64,000 bases of DNA, taken from the NCBI GenBank assembly GCA_015680685.1, contig MNCI01009176.1, positions 186,001 to 250,000 of the forward strand, in the 5' to 3' direction. Position numbers and translations under genes: made by a program. Positions 13,401-25,639 of the stretch are shown here, in pieces; positions within the stretch are counted from its first letter, which is position 1, and every line of letters starts with the position of its first letter. This stretch comes from Gnetum montanum (taxonomy: Eukaryota > Streptophyta > Gnetopsida > Gnetales > Gnetaceae). The notes beneath the pieces are model-generated. The model made no database searches. It saw only the letters and a list, made by a program, of their open reading frames with translations, and was not told where the DNA came from.

Positions 13401-13980
13401 ATTTTTCTTAGGGACTACCACTATGTTGGAAATACATTTTGTGTAGTTATCAAACTAGCTTGATAGAGCTTTAAGATCTCATCATGAACTGCCAAGGCCA
13501 AATTAGGTCTTATCTTATGTACTTTTTGATTAATTAGTCTATGATAGGGTCTAGTATGATGTTATGTTGTACTAAGCATGGGTCTAGGCTTGGCATATCT
13601 TTGTATGACTAGGAAAAGGCATTCTTGTTGCCTTGTAGGACCTTGGTGATGTCTTGAGCTTGTTGAGGTTCCAGTGAGGAACTTAGTTTAAGGGCTTTCT
13701 CCTCACCACTATGTGTCATGATAGGAACCTCAACTAGAGAGTCTTTGATTATGTTTCTTTCCTCTAAGTTAAGAGTTTTGACAAGGTTTTCAAGCCATTA
13801 TAGAGGTTTCTCTATTAAGGCTATGTAGTTGACAAGACTCTCAAGCTCAAGATCTAGGCAATTAGGGTCAATATATAGTTCTACATCACAGTGAGGCCAT
13901 TTAGGCTCAAAGGTACACTGATTAGCTCCTAGGTACTCATACTTTAATCCTTCATGTCAACCAAAATCACATTAAGTGGC
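10487..13980 (-). pseudogene. Degraded pol (RT-RNase H-aRNase H-integrase) of Tat-type element M1
   Basis: Reading the minus strand from about 13980 there is an N-terminal linker (KYEYLGANQ), then RT at about 13560-12850 with FMDGLLEYNQI at about 13280 and YVDN at about 13085, where families normally have YVDD. RNase H remnants follow at about 12850-12350. A second, ancestral-type RNase H lies at 12345-12000 (YEVVMHFDGAS), the hallmark of the Tat lineage. Integrase follows: core D in MDIIGPI at about 11320, the second D in IVMDNGPQF at about 11150, and an E beside a stop at about 11010. The C-terminal tail (EGDLVLK, NWEGPFLV, ending in YYM) stops at 10487. Multiple stops and frameshifts make it nonfunctional. 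Its closest match in the window is 45937-49386. Confidence 0.85.
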
Positions 13981-14580
13981 ACCTAGGTAAAAAATTAATA
14001 AATAATGCTATAAAATCATGCAAATACATTTTATGTTAGTCCAAACAAGGTCATCCAAGGCTATAAATAAGATAAAAGTAAAAACACATAATGTAATAGT
14101 GGCCAAGAAAAGGTCAAATAAAAGAAATAAGACTAAAATTGGTCAAAAAGGGTCATGGTTTTGCCAATTTTAGGCCTTGGCAGGCCATGATGCCAGTTTA
14201 AGGCCATAGTAGGCCAAGGTCACATGGTGTCAAACAATGGTCAAGGAAGGCCAAATTCCACTATTTGATAACAATTAGAGGCTAAAAAAGCAAATAAACT
14301 ATATCAAGAAAGTATAAGACTATGTAAAGGCTACAAGAAGGTTATGAGGATCAGTAATGCAACAAAAGGCCAAAAAAAAGTTGAAACATTAGGTAAAGCA
14401 TGCTACCTATGGTTATCCATGGCTAATTATAGGTCAAAAGAGGTTAGGTTTTGTTAGTTTTAGGCCTTAGCAAGCCATGGTTCAAGGTTGCAAGGCTATT
14501 AGATAGGTTTGGACATTAGTTAGGGTTATTTTTGGGCTATTTTGGTTTTAAAAAATAAGAGTTTTAGAGCTTCTACATTG
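13981..14580. other. Spacer between M1 array and pol
   Basis: AT-rich, noncoding, collinear on the minus strand with 45300-45936 of P1 (repeated GGTCAA, GGCCAAG and TTTGTT patterns). Two 29-bp minisatellite units lie at 14155-14215. On the minus strand a T-rich stretch ends in AG (ATGAAG) at about 13949, at the position matching ATGCAAG at 45957 in P1. No ORF. Confidence 0.45.
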
Positions 14581-15504
14581 AGACTCCCTTACTTCTACCT
14601 TGAGCACCCCCCCTCCCTATAGGGGGCTATGCTAGCATGGAGGGCTTCAAGGGGCTGAGTGTTAATGAATTTTGGTTAATTTTGGGCATGCATTTGCATT
14701 TCCAAGGTTGTTGGTGCTGCTGAACATTGCCTAAGATCAAAAGTTAGTTTTAAGGGCTTTTTGATAAATTTTGATCAGTTTTGAGCATGCATGTGCATTC
14801 TTGGAGTTGTCGATGTTGCTAGATACTACCCAAGATCAAAAGTTGTAAGTTTTAAGGCTTTTAAGTTAATTCATAAATTTATCCCATTGTTTCAATGTTG
14901 AGTCTACCCTCTAGGGGTGGGGGTGGGGGGGGGGGGGTTTATGTTAGTGTGAAGGATCCCAAGGGGTTGATTTTTAAGAAATTTTGATCAATCTTGGGCA
15001 TCCATGTGCGTTCTTCAGATTGTTGGTGCTGTTGGACACTAACCAAGATCAAAAGTTGTTAATTTAAAGGTCATTTTTAGATTTTTAAGGGTTATCCCCT
15101 TGTTTCCACATTGAGGCCCTCCTCTAGAGGGCTATGTTAGTGTGGAGGATTCCAAGGAACTAATTTTTGACAAATTTTGATTAGTTTTGGACATGAATGT
15201 GCATTCCTAGGCTTCTTGGTGCTATTGAACATTGCACAAGATCAAAATTTGTTATTTTTAAGGCTTTTAAATTAATTTTTAGAGTTATCCCCTTGTTTTC
15301 ACATTGAGGTCCCTCTCCAAGGGGGTATGTTAGTGTGGAGGATCCTAAGCGGTTGAAAATTGACAAGTTTTGATTAGTTTTGGGCATGCATGTGCATTCC
15401 CAAGGTTTCTAGTGCTACTAGACATTGTCCAAGATCAAAAGTTTTTAGTTTTAAGGTACTTAAGTTAATTTTTGAAGTTATCCTCTTATTTCCGTGCTAA
15501 GCGC

Positions 15505-15550
<46 letters not shown>

Positions 15551-16212
15551 NATAGTGTGGAGGATTCCAAGGGGATGATTTTTGACAAATTTTAATTTGT
15601 TTTGGGCATGCATGTGCATTCTCGAGGTTGCTGATGTTGTTGGAAATTGCCCAAGATCAAAAGTTGTCAATTTTAAGGCTTGTAAATTAAATTTTAGGTT
15701 ACCCCCTTATTTTCACTTTGAGCCCTCCCTCTAGGGGGAATGTTAGTGTGGAGGATCCTAAGGGGTTAATTTTTGATAAATTTTGATTAGTTTTGTGCAT
15801 GCATGTGCAATCTTGAGGTTGTCGATGTTGCTAAACACTACCCAAGATCAATAGTTGTTAATTTTAAGGCATTTAAGTTAACTTTTAGAGTTACCACCTT
15901 GTTTCCATGTTGAGCACCCTACCCCATCTAGGGGGTATGTTAGTTTGGAGGATTCCAAGGGGTTGATTTTGACAAATTTTGATTAGTTTTGGGCATGCAT
16001 GTGGATTCTTGCGGTTGTTGATGCTACTGAACACTACCCAAGATTAAAAGTTAGTTTTAAGGCTTGTAAATTGATTTTTAAGGTTACCCCTTTATTTCCA
16101 CACTAAGATACCCTCCAAGGGGGTAGGTTAGCATGGAAAATCCCAAGGGGCTAATTTTTTTACAAATTTTGATTAGTTTTGGGCATGCATGTACATTCCT
16201 AGGGTTGCGAGT
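14581..16212. repeat. ~192-bp satellite-like array with palindromic word (array A1, M1)
   Basis: At least eight monomers. The landmark GCATGCATGTGCATTC recurs near 14783, 14995, 15190, 15381, 15604, 15795, 15990 and 16180, spaced 190-195 bp apart except around a poly-C/gap interval and one 212-bp unit. Each monomer has TTTCCAC-type and GTGTGGA-type arms (TTCCACACTAAG ... TTAGTGTGGAGG) around a CCCTC...GAGGG core, so each can fold as a stem. On the minus strand the monomers resemble array A3 (CATGCAT, CCCAAAACTAAT, GAAAAT). A further monomer remnant lies at 23385-23586 beyond an inserted Athila-like element. Confidence 0.85.
15506..15551. other. 45-nt poly-C run ending in a single N (assembly gap)
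   Basis: C at every position 15506-15550, then N at 15551, inside an A1 monomer that otherwise reads CCCTC at this point. A related G-rich run lies at 14921-14936. The run probably marks a sequencing or gap-closing failure in a C-rich monomer core rather than real sequence. Confidence 0.7.
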
Positions 16213-16647
16213 TGATGAATTGTTTTGATCTACTTCAATATCGGATATCCAATATTAGAGCCTTGATATCGGATCCCAAGATGTGATGTAAAATATCTAG
16301 TATCATAGGGTATATGTCAGCCTATAAATATGATGCTTGGGCATATAGTTTTTCATCAATTTTTGCATAGAGTAATGAAGTTCTTATAGTTTAGTCATTC
16401 CAAAGTCAGAATATTTCTGAGTGCCCATAGTAGGAGTTTGAGTGTGTATGGACCTTTATTTGAGCACTGATGTACCTGAGCACAACAATGAGACAGGAAT
16501 CAAGACAAGCCCTTTTGATAATCCTTGCAGCATTGAGAATAGATTAATGTTTCCTTTAAAGAATTTATTATTCATGCACTTTACTTTAATGCATTTTTAT
16601 TAAGTAATTAATTTTTAATTATTAATGAACACAAGCATGACCACTTC
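16213..16647 (+). repeat. Truncated 5' LTR of the Athila-like element
   Basis: Collinear with 22661-23070 from TGATGAAT through the GATATCGGATCC-type cluster, TATAAATAT at about 16324, and the ATGAACACAAGCATGACCAC end. Homology stops at about 16647, where gag-end sequence begins. The U3 start is a cluster of GATATC / GATATT words. Confidence 0.8.
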
Positions 16648-19600
16648 TTTCCAACCTCACTACTACCCTCTTGATAATTACCAAACTCATTCTCCACATG
16701 TAAGGAGGGATACCACCTTTTACCCTTATCCTTCTCCTATTCCTGCACATCTTTCTCCTCCCTCCACACAACTACCACCTTCTCTATCTATGTAGGATGA
16801 ACTTCTAGCTCAACCACAACAATGTAATGCTACCAAGGCCATTAACCTACAACTGGTTTATCAACCGAGTGGTTCAGATACTTGATAAAAAAAAGACATT
16901 TCTACCAACCCTGTAGTCTACCTAATCCATCAAATACACTCGCAGTTGACAACCCTACTCCTTCATCTTTCTTTGTATCAACTACCTTTGAGTTCTCTTC
17001 AAACCAAATACCACCCAAGATCCATACTATAATTCTTACTCATGTTGTATTTGACTGGATCTATGCTAGAAACCTTTATAGGAAATTAGTTGATCCTAGA
17101 AGTCCTCTTATTTATTTGTAGATTGCTAGAAATGAATTTTGCAAAGCTCTTTTCAACTCAAGTTCTAGTATCAATTTAATTTCTCATGATATGTATATTG
17201 CATGGAACCTACCTTCTCTCAAGAAGAGTAATATCATATTAGAATTGGTAGACTAGTCTATCATTGTTTCATTGGGACTAGTAAAAGACATTGTAACCAC
17301 TATTTATGGGTGATCTTATCCCATTGATTTCCTAGTGATCAAGGTGGAGAATTGCAAAGAGGACTTCCTAATCATCATGGAAAGGACATGGCTAAGCATT
17401 GTTGATGCAAGAATGATCAAAGTTCTTTCCTTGGAAATATCTAAAGGAAATATATTCAGGAAGATTAAGAAGAAGGGTTCCATGCATCGTGTACAGTAAT
17501 GCAAGGTGCAATTATGTGTAGAATCTTTAGGTAGTAAAATGAGCATCCATCTCTACATGCAAGCAATGTGCACAAGGAGTAGAAATTCAAAGGTGTCTAT
17601 ATGCAATAGCCACAAAATAGAAGGGTACCCAATGGCTGACTGTTGATTCTAAGAGTAGCACACTTTGCATGGAACCAACTAAGAGCCTCACATGTGCATA
17701 TGTTGTAGGCATGGATGAACTAAAGCAAGTTCATCACCAACTCTTTGATGATGAAAATGATGATACCTAATAGGGAGAGTTCAAAATTTATAAAAAATTG
17801 AAGTAAGAGCCCCTTGAACTAAAAAATTTACCTGGTTACATGGAATATGTGTTCTTAAAAAATGGAAAATCAATCATAATCAATGCAAATATTACTCTAG
17901 AATAGAAAACAATGCTGTTTAATGTGGTTGAAAAATGATCAGTAGCCTTTACTTGGTCATATCCTAAACTTATAGGAATTGATCCTAGGATATGCGAGCA
18001 TCATATCTACACTAATTTGGCCATGAAGCCAAAGAGGTAGCCACAAAGGTTCTTAAATCCCAAACTAAAGTAGATGGTCAAGGAGAAAGTGAAACAACTC
18101 CTCAAGGTGGGGCTCATCTATCCTATTGTAGATAGTGAGTGGGTTATTCCACTTGTAATAGTGCCAAAGAAAGATGGAAAGTGGTGGGTCTCATCAATTT
18201 TTAGCTACTACATATGGCAACATTCAAGGACCATTTTTTGTTGCCATTCGTTGATTAAGTGTTAAACATAATATTTGGGCATTGTTATTATAGTTTTCTG
18301 GATGGTCATAGTGGTTATAACCAAATCTAGATCATGCTAGATGACCAAGCCAAGACAACATTTACGAGTCCTTGGGGGATTTTTTGCATATCACAAGATG
18401 CCATTTGGTCTGTACAATGCCCTACTACATTCCAATGCTTGGTCTTGAGCAATTTTCAATAGTAGATTGCTACTGGTGTGGAAGTCTTCATGGATGACTT
18501 CTCCACCTATGGAGCTACATTTGAGCAAGCCCTAAACCACCTTGAGTAAGTGCTAAAAGGATGTGTGAAAAAAAACCTTTAGCTCAATTGAAAAAAGAGT
18601 CATCTAATTGTACAGGAAGGCATTGTGTTGGGGCACAAAATATCATAAGAAAAAATTGAGGTAGACCCTAAAAAAATAAGGGTCATCCAAGGAATTACCC
18701 ATCAACTAGAAACCGCCAAAGATATTCAGTCATTCCTTGGACATACTAGCTACTACAAACGATTCATAGAGAATTTCTCTAAGATTGTAAAATCATTGGT
18801 CAAGCTGACAAAGAAAGATGCACCATTTGTCTATACCACTAAAAGTGAAAATTCATTCTAGAAATTGAAGGAGGAACTTGTAGAAACTCTAATTCTAAAA
18901 GTACCTGATTGGTCCACACCATTTCATGTCATGATTGATGCATCAAATTATGCCTTGGAAGCTATGCTTCTGTAGATGGATGACAAGAAATATCCATATT
19001 ACATCCACTATACTAGTTGAAGAATTATGGGTGAAAATTTGAACTACACCACCACCAAAAAATAATTGATGGCCATGGTATTTGCTCTAGAGAAGTTCAA
19101 GCATTATGTGCTTGGATACAAGGTGTTTGTGCACATGAATCACAATGCCATCCACTTTCTGATGAGCAAGCCAATGGTGAGCTCCCATTCCATACAGTGG
19201 CTTGGAATCTTACACGAATTTGATATAACAATGGTAGACTGAAAGGGTACTAAGAATGTGGTTGTTGATCACTTATCTTGGTTATGATGGAACAATAAAG
19301 AGGAGGAGAACCCACTATCTAATATATTTCCTAAAAAACTTCTCTTTTTTGAGGCTATAACTAAATAATTGCCTAATGATCCTAAATGGTATGATGGCAT
19401 TCTCACCTATGTTTTCACTTAGGAGATGCCACAAGGATTGGTCTACTAGAAGAAACAATAGTTTCTTCACTAAGTGAAACACTCCATGGAGATCAAGGAA
19501 CACCTCTATAAGGTGTGCGCCAAAGGGTTGATTTGATGGTGTGTCCATAATGCTGATCAACTACACATTCTTTAGGATGCTCATGAAGGTCCTTGTGGGG

Positions 19601-20740
19601 GCCATTATGCTAGAAGATGCATGACCATTAAAATCTTGATGGTAGGATATTATTGGCCAATAATCTTTAGGGATGCTTACCACTGTGTCCAATTTTGTGA
19701 ATGCTACTAATAGGATGGTGGAATGATTGCTTGAATGAAGGAACCTCAATAATGGATTCAACCATTGGAATCCTTTAACATTTGGGGCATTGATTTCATG
19801 AATCACATCACACCCATCTTAAATGGAAAGGAATACATCATAGTTGCTATTGACTATTGTATGAAATGGGTAGAAGCAGTGGTCATCATTGACTGTCTTC
19901 TACCATTGCTCAGTTTGTATATTAAAATGTTGTAAATAGGTTTGGTGTGCCACATGCATTAATTTTTGATAATGAAACTCACTTTACAAGAACTACTTTT
20001 CAAAAGATCATGCAATGCCTAAGGGTTGAACATAAACTCACAACACCCTACCATCCCTAAGCCAATGATCATGCTGAGGTTACCAATAGGAAAATCAAAA
20101 ATATTTTAACAAGAACTATCAACAAATATACAAAATACTAGAGTGTGAAACTCAATGATGCACTTTGGGCCTACCACTCAACATGGAAATTTCCTATAGG
20201 CTACTCTCCCTATGAGCTAGTGTATGAAAAATTACCAACACTTCCCATTCAATCTGAGCTTCGTACACTTTTAATAGGCTATGACCTTGCCCTTGACTTA
20301 AGTCTCGTGAAAAAAGAAAGATTAATGACTCTTAACTTGCTAGATGAAAACTGATTTGTGGCCCTATCATCTAACGAGTTGTACAAGGCATTCAACAAAA
20401 AGCACCCTAACCTTAGAATTAGAAAAGTCAAATTTCAACTAGAAGATAAGGTTTTCTACTAGAGCCCCACATACATACCTCAACAAAATAAGTTCTAGAT
20501 GTTGTGGGAAGGATCTTATATAATTTATGAAACTTTTCCTTTTGTGGTCATGATGATCTACAAACCTGAAAGCCCAAACAAGAAACAACTGGTCAACATA
20601 CAACAAGTCAAATCTTTCCATGAGCATAATTCAACTAATGCAACAAACACCTCATTGGATGGACAACCACTCTCAATATTTTGGATCTCCTCCTTTCAAC
20701 TTAGTCATGGGGGAGATGGCCATCCATGCTAACTATATAA
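16648..20740 (+). pseudogene. Degraded gag end, protease and pol of the Athila-like element
   Basis: A late-gag proline-rich segment (16680-16860) corresponds to 38880-39020 of the other Athila element. The protease remnant at about 17135-17165 reads ALFNSSSSINLIS, with the catalytic D replaced by N. RT spans about 18070-18900 and keeps VFMDDFS at 18484-18504, so its catalytic aspartates survive. RNase H is at about 18920-19290 (MIDASNYALEAML). Integrase has an HHCC-like zinc finger at about 19570-19710 and core residues D (IWGIDFM, about 19792), D (LIFDNETHF, about 19969) and E (HAEVTNRK, about 20075), with 35-residue spacing between the last two. An 82-codon frame at 20145-20354 continues the integrase. 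Stops and frameshifts elsewhere make it nonfunctional. It ends near a conserved GGDGHPC tail at 20732. Confidence 0.85.
20699..20721 (+). promoter_or_regulatory. Internal polypurine tract at the end of pol
   Basis: TTAGTCATGGGGGAGATGG lies at the pol / 3' UTR junction. The equivalent place in the second Athila element (39982-39996) has ATTCAGTCATGGGGG, identical to that element's PPT just upstream of its 3' LTR. It is read as a second plus-strand priming tract; function is inferred. Confidence 0.5.
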
Positions 20741-22660
20741 GCAGCTCTTTAGTTTTTTCACTTTTTGTCTTATATGTTTTTGCTTTACATGTTGTTACTT
20801 TTACAACTTTTTGTTTTGCACATTCTTTATTTTACATCTTTTTTTTCATGTTATTAATCTTTTCTAATTTTTTTTACATCATCATGAGTACATTTTCTAT
20901 TTCTTGAATATTTTACAACTTTTTTTATACTTTCTTTTATTTTGATGTGATTTTTTAACATTTTGTTAATAAGTGCCGAGCATAGTTGTAATTCATTGCT
21001 TGATGGTGGTATGTACTATTTAGTTATTTGATTGTTGGTGTTTGGGTTCTAGCTTTGAATTTTTTTTACTGATAATTAGGACATGGTTTCTTTTCATGCA
21101 ATAGGCAGTGAGTCCACAACATCCACCCATCCACAAACTCTACGGTTTTCCTTGTTCTGGAAAGGTGTAATCTTTTTATCATTAATAAAATTTTAACAAA
21201 TTTGTGACTTTGGTAGTTTTTAGGTTTGGAAAGGATTTAAAGGTTTGACAAAGGTGTGACTTCAAGGGGATTCAGTATTCTTTGTGCCTTTCTGGTTATT
21301 TGGGTGCATGTGTGTTTTTATGGATTTCTTACTATTTTGTGTTGATCAATAAAAGAAAGTTGAATAAGTCTTTTCATGCTGTGGTTCTCATAAAAAATGA
21401 TGGAAATTCAAAGCACATTCCTTAGACAAAATAAATAGGCTACAAGCACTAGTTATGGAACTAGAAAGACATGTTACCCATGCCTAAAGGTCCCATCTAA
21501 CTGAGGCTTTTCCTCACTTTCTAATTTTCTTATCTTGTCTAATAAGGAATGGTGGTTGTTTTGTGGAAGCACTCTTCTGTCTTAGGGAGGTAGATTGGTC
21601 TTAGAATGGTGATGCAAAGTCATTGAACATAGTTGGTTTTAGTCTAGATTAAATATGGACCTTATCAAGTCATTTAACCACAAACTTTACAGGAGACTTC
21701 AGGTGACCTTAATCAAGAAATCCATTCTACTTTGTCTCATCTATCTATGCTTTCCATGTTTCACCTCACTGTTGGTTTCATGTTCTTGTTTGATGTCTTG
21801 GTTTGATGTGTTGATATTTTTAGGTAGTTTCTTCTAGGTTTTTGTACTTAAATTTTTGTAGTCATTAATCACCCATGAGGCCCACAGACTACTTCGTTTG
21901 AAGTTATGTAAGGGCAATAAAAGGCTTGTGCCTACTTTGGGGAGGATCCACTTGCATATCTTTTGGTTTGGTTCATTAAGTTCTTTATCCTTAAACATTC
22001 TCACAATAAAATCCTTTTAAGTGCCTCATCAATGACATCCAATTGTGCACATCTTCACAATGTTTTTCAGCGAAATTTCCTTTTGATTGTTGTGAATTCT
22101 TAAACCCTCTCCAAGTATTTCATCTTGTTTAAATTTTTTTGAATTTCATAATGGATCGCTTATCCATTTTACCCTACTTATTAGTCTTTCTACTAACACT
22201 ATTAACTAAATATATCCACCATAATCATAATCTAGCCAAGTATAACCACCAATGAGACAAGGTATTTCAAAGCTATATGTTACACATTGTATACTAATTC
22301 ACGATTCTATTATGATTGTAGTGGGAAGCATGAACTAGAAATGGGATTGTCTTCACCAAAGGATATGTAGCAACACCTTATGATAAGGTGCATTCATGAC
22401 TGTTGGATCTTCTCCCTTACTCTTTAGCTACCAAGAGAAGTTGGATGTTAATTTTGTCTAGGGTGTTCAATTCCATTGTCATGAACATCCACTTTTGTAA
22501 GAGATTGTATCTCCATACACTTGAGCACTTAAAGTTTGTTTGTTCCATCTGAGTCAGTTTGTATGTTAGTCAATAATCCCATACCTACCCAATATTTTGC
22601 AAGGAAACTTTTCCTCCTCTTTCTTACTCAAGGATGAGTATTCATTTAGTTGTGGATGTA
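20741..22660. other. 3' untranslated region of the Athila-like element
   Basis: About 1.9 kb, T-rich, no sustained ORF. It is collinear with 40020-41914 of the second Athila element (AAGTGTTGGTATGAACTATT-like, the CACTAGTTATGGAACT block at 21450, the GAGGACC / TTTGGTT block at 21940). Its last part, from about 21495, is present again in inverted orientation at 24383-25545. The frame at 21655-21837 and its inverted counterpart at 25173-25382 both encode CLMSW-type residues but are not supported as genes. Confidence 0.6.
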
Positions 22661-23384
22661 TGATGAATCATGTTTTGATCTACTCCGATATTGGATCCCA
22701 AGACATGATGTCAAATATCCGATATCGTGGGGTATATGCTAGCCTATAAATATAGCACTTGGGCATATAGTTTTTCATCAATTTTTGCATAGAATAATGT
22801 AGTTTTTATAGTTTAGTCATTTCAGAGTTAGAATATTTCTAAGTGCCCACAGTAGGAGTCTGAGTGTGTATGGACCTTTATTCGAGCACTGATGTACCTA
22901 AAAATAGTAGTGTGATGGGAATAAAGATGAGCCCTTTTGATAATCCTTATAGCATTGATAATAGATTAATGTTTCCTTTAATGCATTTATTATTCATGCA
23001 CTTTATTTTAATGCATTTTCATTAAGCAATAAATTTTCAATTATTAATGAACACAAGCATGACCACTTCAAGCATATGTATAGCACTTGGTAACCCAGAA
23101 ACACTGAATGTTTGGTAACCTAATAGTGCTATATGCATTTAGGATGTATCCAAGAAGTGGGAACGAGTACTTGTGTTAGGATAGCTAGGTAGTAGATTAA
23201 TTAGATATTAAATTCCTCTACCTTTCATTCTTGTTCTAGGTGATTAAACTTATAAAATACAAAATAATAAAAATCATATACCTTAGTTACACTTAACCAT
23301 ATACTTGTACATCACGAGTGGAACTGAGAAGAAAATGATCATTTGATTAGATTTCATGTCTTAGAGCTAGTATACTTAAGAACT
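22661..23384 (+). repeat. 3' LTR of the Athila-like element, right end missing
   Basis: Starts TGATGAATCATG after a degenerate PPT (TTTAGTTGTGGATGTA). It contains the GATATC cluster at 22690-22730, TATAAATATAG at about 22745 and an R/U5 region. Compared with the complete inverted LTR at 23587-24382 it lacks the final ~100 bp, and at about 23385 it passes straight into an A1 monomer (CCAAGGGGGTATG). Confidence 0.8.
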
Positions 23385-23586
23385 CCAAGGGGGTATGTTA
23401 GTGTGGAAGATCCCAAGGGACTACTTTTTGACAAATTTTAATCATTTTTGACATGCATGTGCATTCCTAGGGTTGCCAATGCTACTAGACACTACCCAAG
23501 ATCAAAGTTATTAGTTTTAAGGCTTTTAAGTTAATTTTTGGAGTTAACTCCTTATTTCCACGCTAAGCCCCAGCCCCCTCTATGGG
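23385..23586. repeat. A1 monomer remnant between two Athila insertions
   Basis: One ~192-bp monomer with the GACATGCATGTGCATTCC landmark at 23448 and the TTTCCACGCTAAG arm at about 23556. It continues array A1 across the inserted element and forms the short spacer between two inverted LTRs. Confidence 0.8.
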
Positions 23587-24382
23587 TGATGAGTGGTGAG
23601 GCACCCCTACACCCAACCATATGAATCACTAAGGTGTTCACACGTGATCCAGTCGAATTTTCTAGACCTATAGTTCTCTAGTGTACTAGTTCCTCTAGGA
23701 AGTGAAATGGATGTTGAGAACATTTGTTGTCTTCCCAATTACACTTGTAAAACTCAAGGATATGATTTAAGTATAATTGAGGTACATGATTTTTATCATT
23801 TTATGTTTTATAACTTTAATTGCCTACAACAAGAATGAAAGGTAGAGTAATTTAAGATCTAATTCATTCACTGCCTAGCTAACCTAGCATAAGTACCTGT
23901 TCCACTTTCCTGGACACATCTTGAACACATATAGTGTTGTTGGGCTACCAAACATTAAATTTTGCTAGGTTGTTGGACTTGTATGCTTGAAGTGGTTGTG
24001 CTTGTGTTCATTAACAATTGAAAATTAATTACTTAATTTAAATGCATTAAAGTAAAGTGCATGAATATTAAATGCATTAATGAAACATTAATCTATTCTT
24101 AGTGCTGCAACGATTATTAAAAGGGTTTATTTTTATTCCCATCACACTATTGTACTTAGGTACATCAATTTTCGAACAAAGATCTGTATACACTTAGTCT
24201 CCTACTATGGACACTCAAAAAATATTCTAACTCTAGAGAAAACAAAAATTGATCTAAAAATCATGAGCCTGAGTGCTATATTATAGGCCAACATATACCT
24301 ATGATATCCGATATCTGATAATGCATCTTGGGCTCCAATATTAGATTTCTAATATTGGAGCATGCAAAAACATGATTCATCA
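23587..24382 (-). repeat. Complete inverted Athila-like LTR
   Basis: Begins TG and ends CA on the minus strand. Its last bases (GGGTGCCTCACCACTCATCA) nearly match the LTR end of the element at 35651-42633 (GGTACCTCGCCACTCATCA), linking the two Athila subfamilies. TATA and GATATC-rich U3 words are present near 24290-24350. Confidence 0.85.
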
Positions 24383-25545
24383 TAGCCCCATGACTAAATG
24401 AAAACTTGTCTTCAAGTGAAGAAGAGGAGGAACAAGTTCCTTACAAATATTAGGGAGGTATGGGATTATTAACTGACATATAAACTAACTCAGATGGAAC
24501 AAACAAACTTTGAGTGCCTAAGTGTACGAAGTTACAATTTTTACAAAATTATATGTTCATATAAGAGAAGTGAACACCCTTGATAAAACTAACATCCAAC
24601 ACCTCTTGGAAACTAAAGAGTGAGAGAGAAGATCCATGATCATGAATGGTCCTCATCATGTGGTACTATTGCATCATCCTTGATGAGGATAGTCCCACTT
24701 CCAGTTCATGCCTCCCACTACAATCACAATAGAATCATGAATTAGTATATAATGTGTAACACATAGCTATTAAATGCCTTGTCTCATTGGTGGTTACACT
24801 CTACTAGGTTGTGATTGTGGTAAATTGATTCCTTTAGGAGTGTTAGCAGGAAGGTTGGCAGATAGGGTAAAATAGATAAGTAGTCCATTAAATTTAAAAA
24901 AGTTCTGCACAAGAAAATATTTGAAGAGGGTGTAAGAATTCACAACAATAAAAAGGAAAGTTCACTGAAAAATGTTGTGAAGATGTGCACAATTGGAGGT
25001 CATTAATGAGGTAAAAAAAATGATTTTATTGTAAGAGTGTCTAAGGGTAAATAACTTAACTAATCCCACCAAAAGATATGCAAGTGGGTCCTCCCCAAAG
25101 AAAGCATAGGCCTTTTATGCCCTTGCATAACTTCAAACCAAAGAGTTCGTGGGCTCCATGGATGATTAATGGTTATAGAAGGTTAAGTACAAAAACCCAA
25201 AAGAAACCACCTAAGAATTTCAACACATTAGACCAAGACATTAAACAAGAACATGAAATTGGTAGTGAGGTGAGACATGGAAAGCATGGATGGATGAGAG
25301 AGAGTGGAATGGAGTTCTTGATTAAGGCCACATGAAGTACCTTGTGAATTTTATGGTTAAATGACTTGATAGGATTCATCATTATTTCAGACCAAAACCA
25401 ACCTCATTCAATGACTTTACATTATCATTCTAAGACTAGTCCATCTCTTTGAGACATAAGAGTGCTCCCATAGAACAACCAACATTCTTTATTAGAGAAG
25501 AAAAGAGAAGTAGGAAGTGAGGAAGGGCCTTAGTTAGACAAGACC
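23587..25545 (-). mobile_element. Inverted 3' fragment of an Athila-like element
   Basis: On the minus strand this is a complete LTR (24382 to 23587, TGATGAATCATG ... CCACTCATCA, 796 bp) preceded by a PPT-like GTCATGGGGC at 24393-24384 and by 3' UTR collinear with 21495-22660. It is truncated at about 25545. It carries the LTR terminus that the neighbouring + strand copy has lost. The pair forms an inverted repeat of about 1.9 kb with a spacer of about 200 bp. Confidence 0.85.
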
Positions 25546-25617
25546 TTCAAGCATCACATCCACAACATTCTATATTCTCCATTTTCTATAAGGTTTTGAC
25601 ATACCAAAAGGTTAACA
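25546..25617 (-). repeat. Inverted tip of a copia LTR
   Basis: On the minus strand this reads TGTTAACCTTTTGG ... and follows the start of the copia 3' LTR (31174-31250) for about 70 bp, including AATGGAGAAT.TAGAATGTTGT.GATGTGATG. It shows that the intact LTR start of that family is TG, which is mutated to AG at 31174. It adjoins the truncated inverted Athila fragment directly. Confidence 0.7.
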
Positions 25618-25639
25618 CCTTATTTAGACCACACATGCC

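Larger units (their letters stand above)
16213..23384 (+). mobile_element. Athila-like Ty3/gypsy element inserted in array A1
   Basis: Bounded by LTRs that both start TGATGAAT (16213 and 22661). It keeps the end of gag, protease, RT, RNase H and integrase in order on the + strand, then a long 3' untranslated region. It is 7.2 kb long. The 5' LTR breaks off at about 16647 and joins late gag sequence, so most of gag and the PBS are deleted. The 3' LTR lacks its last ~100 bp, so no target duplication can be read. Flanks on both sides are A1 monomers. The domain order and protein motifs match the element at 35651-42633, which names the lineage through its primer site. Confidence 0.85.

Noticed and set aside
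15506-15550. Poly-C as a possible quadruplex or i-motif
   Set aside because: It ends in an N and interrupts a monomer that elsewhere has only CCCTC; most likely an assembly artefact.
14581-16212. CRISPR-like regular repeats
   Set aside because: Monomers are ~192 bp, diverged throughout and contiguous; there are no short identical repeats separated by unique spacers, and the context is a plant retroelement.
20620-20907. 95-codon hydrophobic frame
   Set aside because: It overlaps the conserved pol tail in another frame and runs into the T-rich 3' UTR; hydrophobicity follows from composition.
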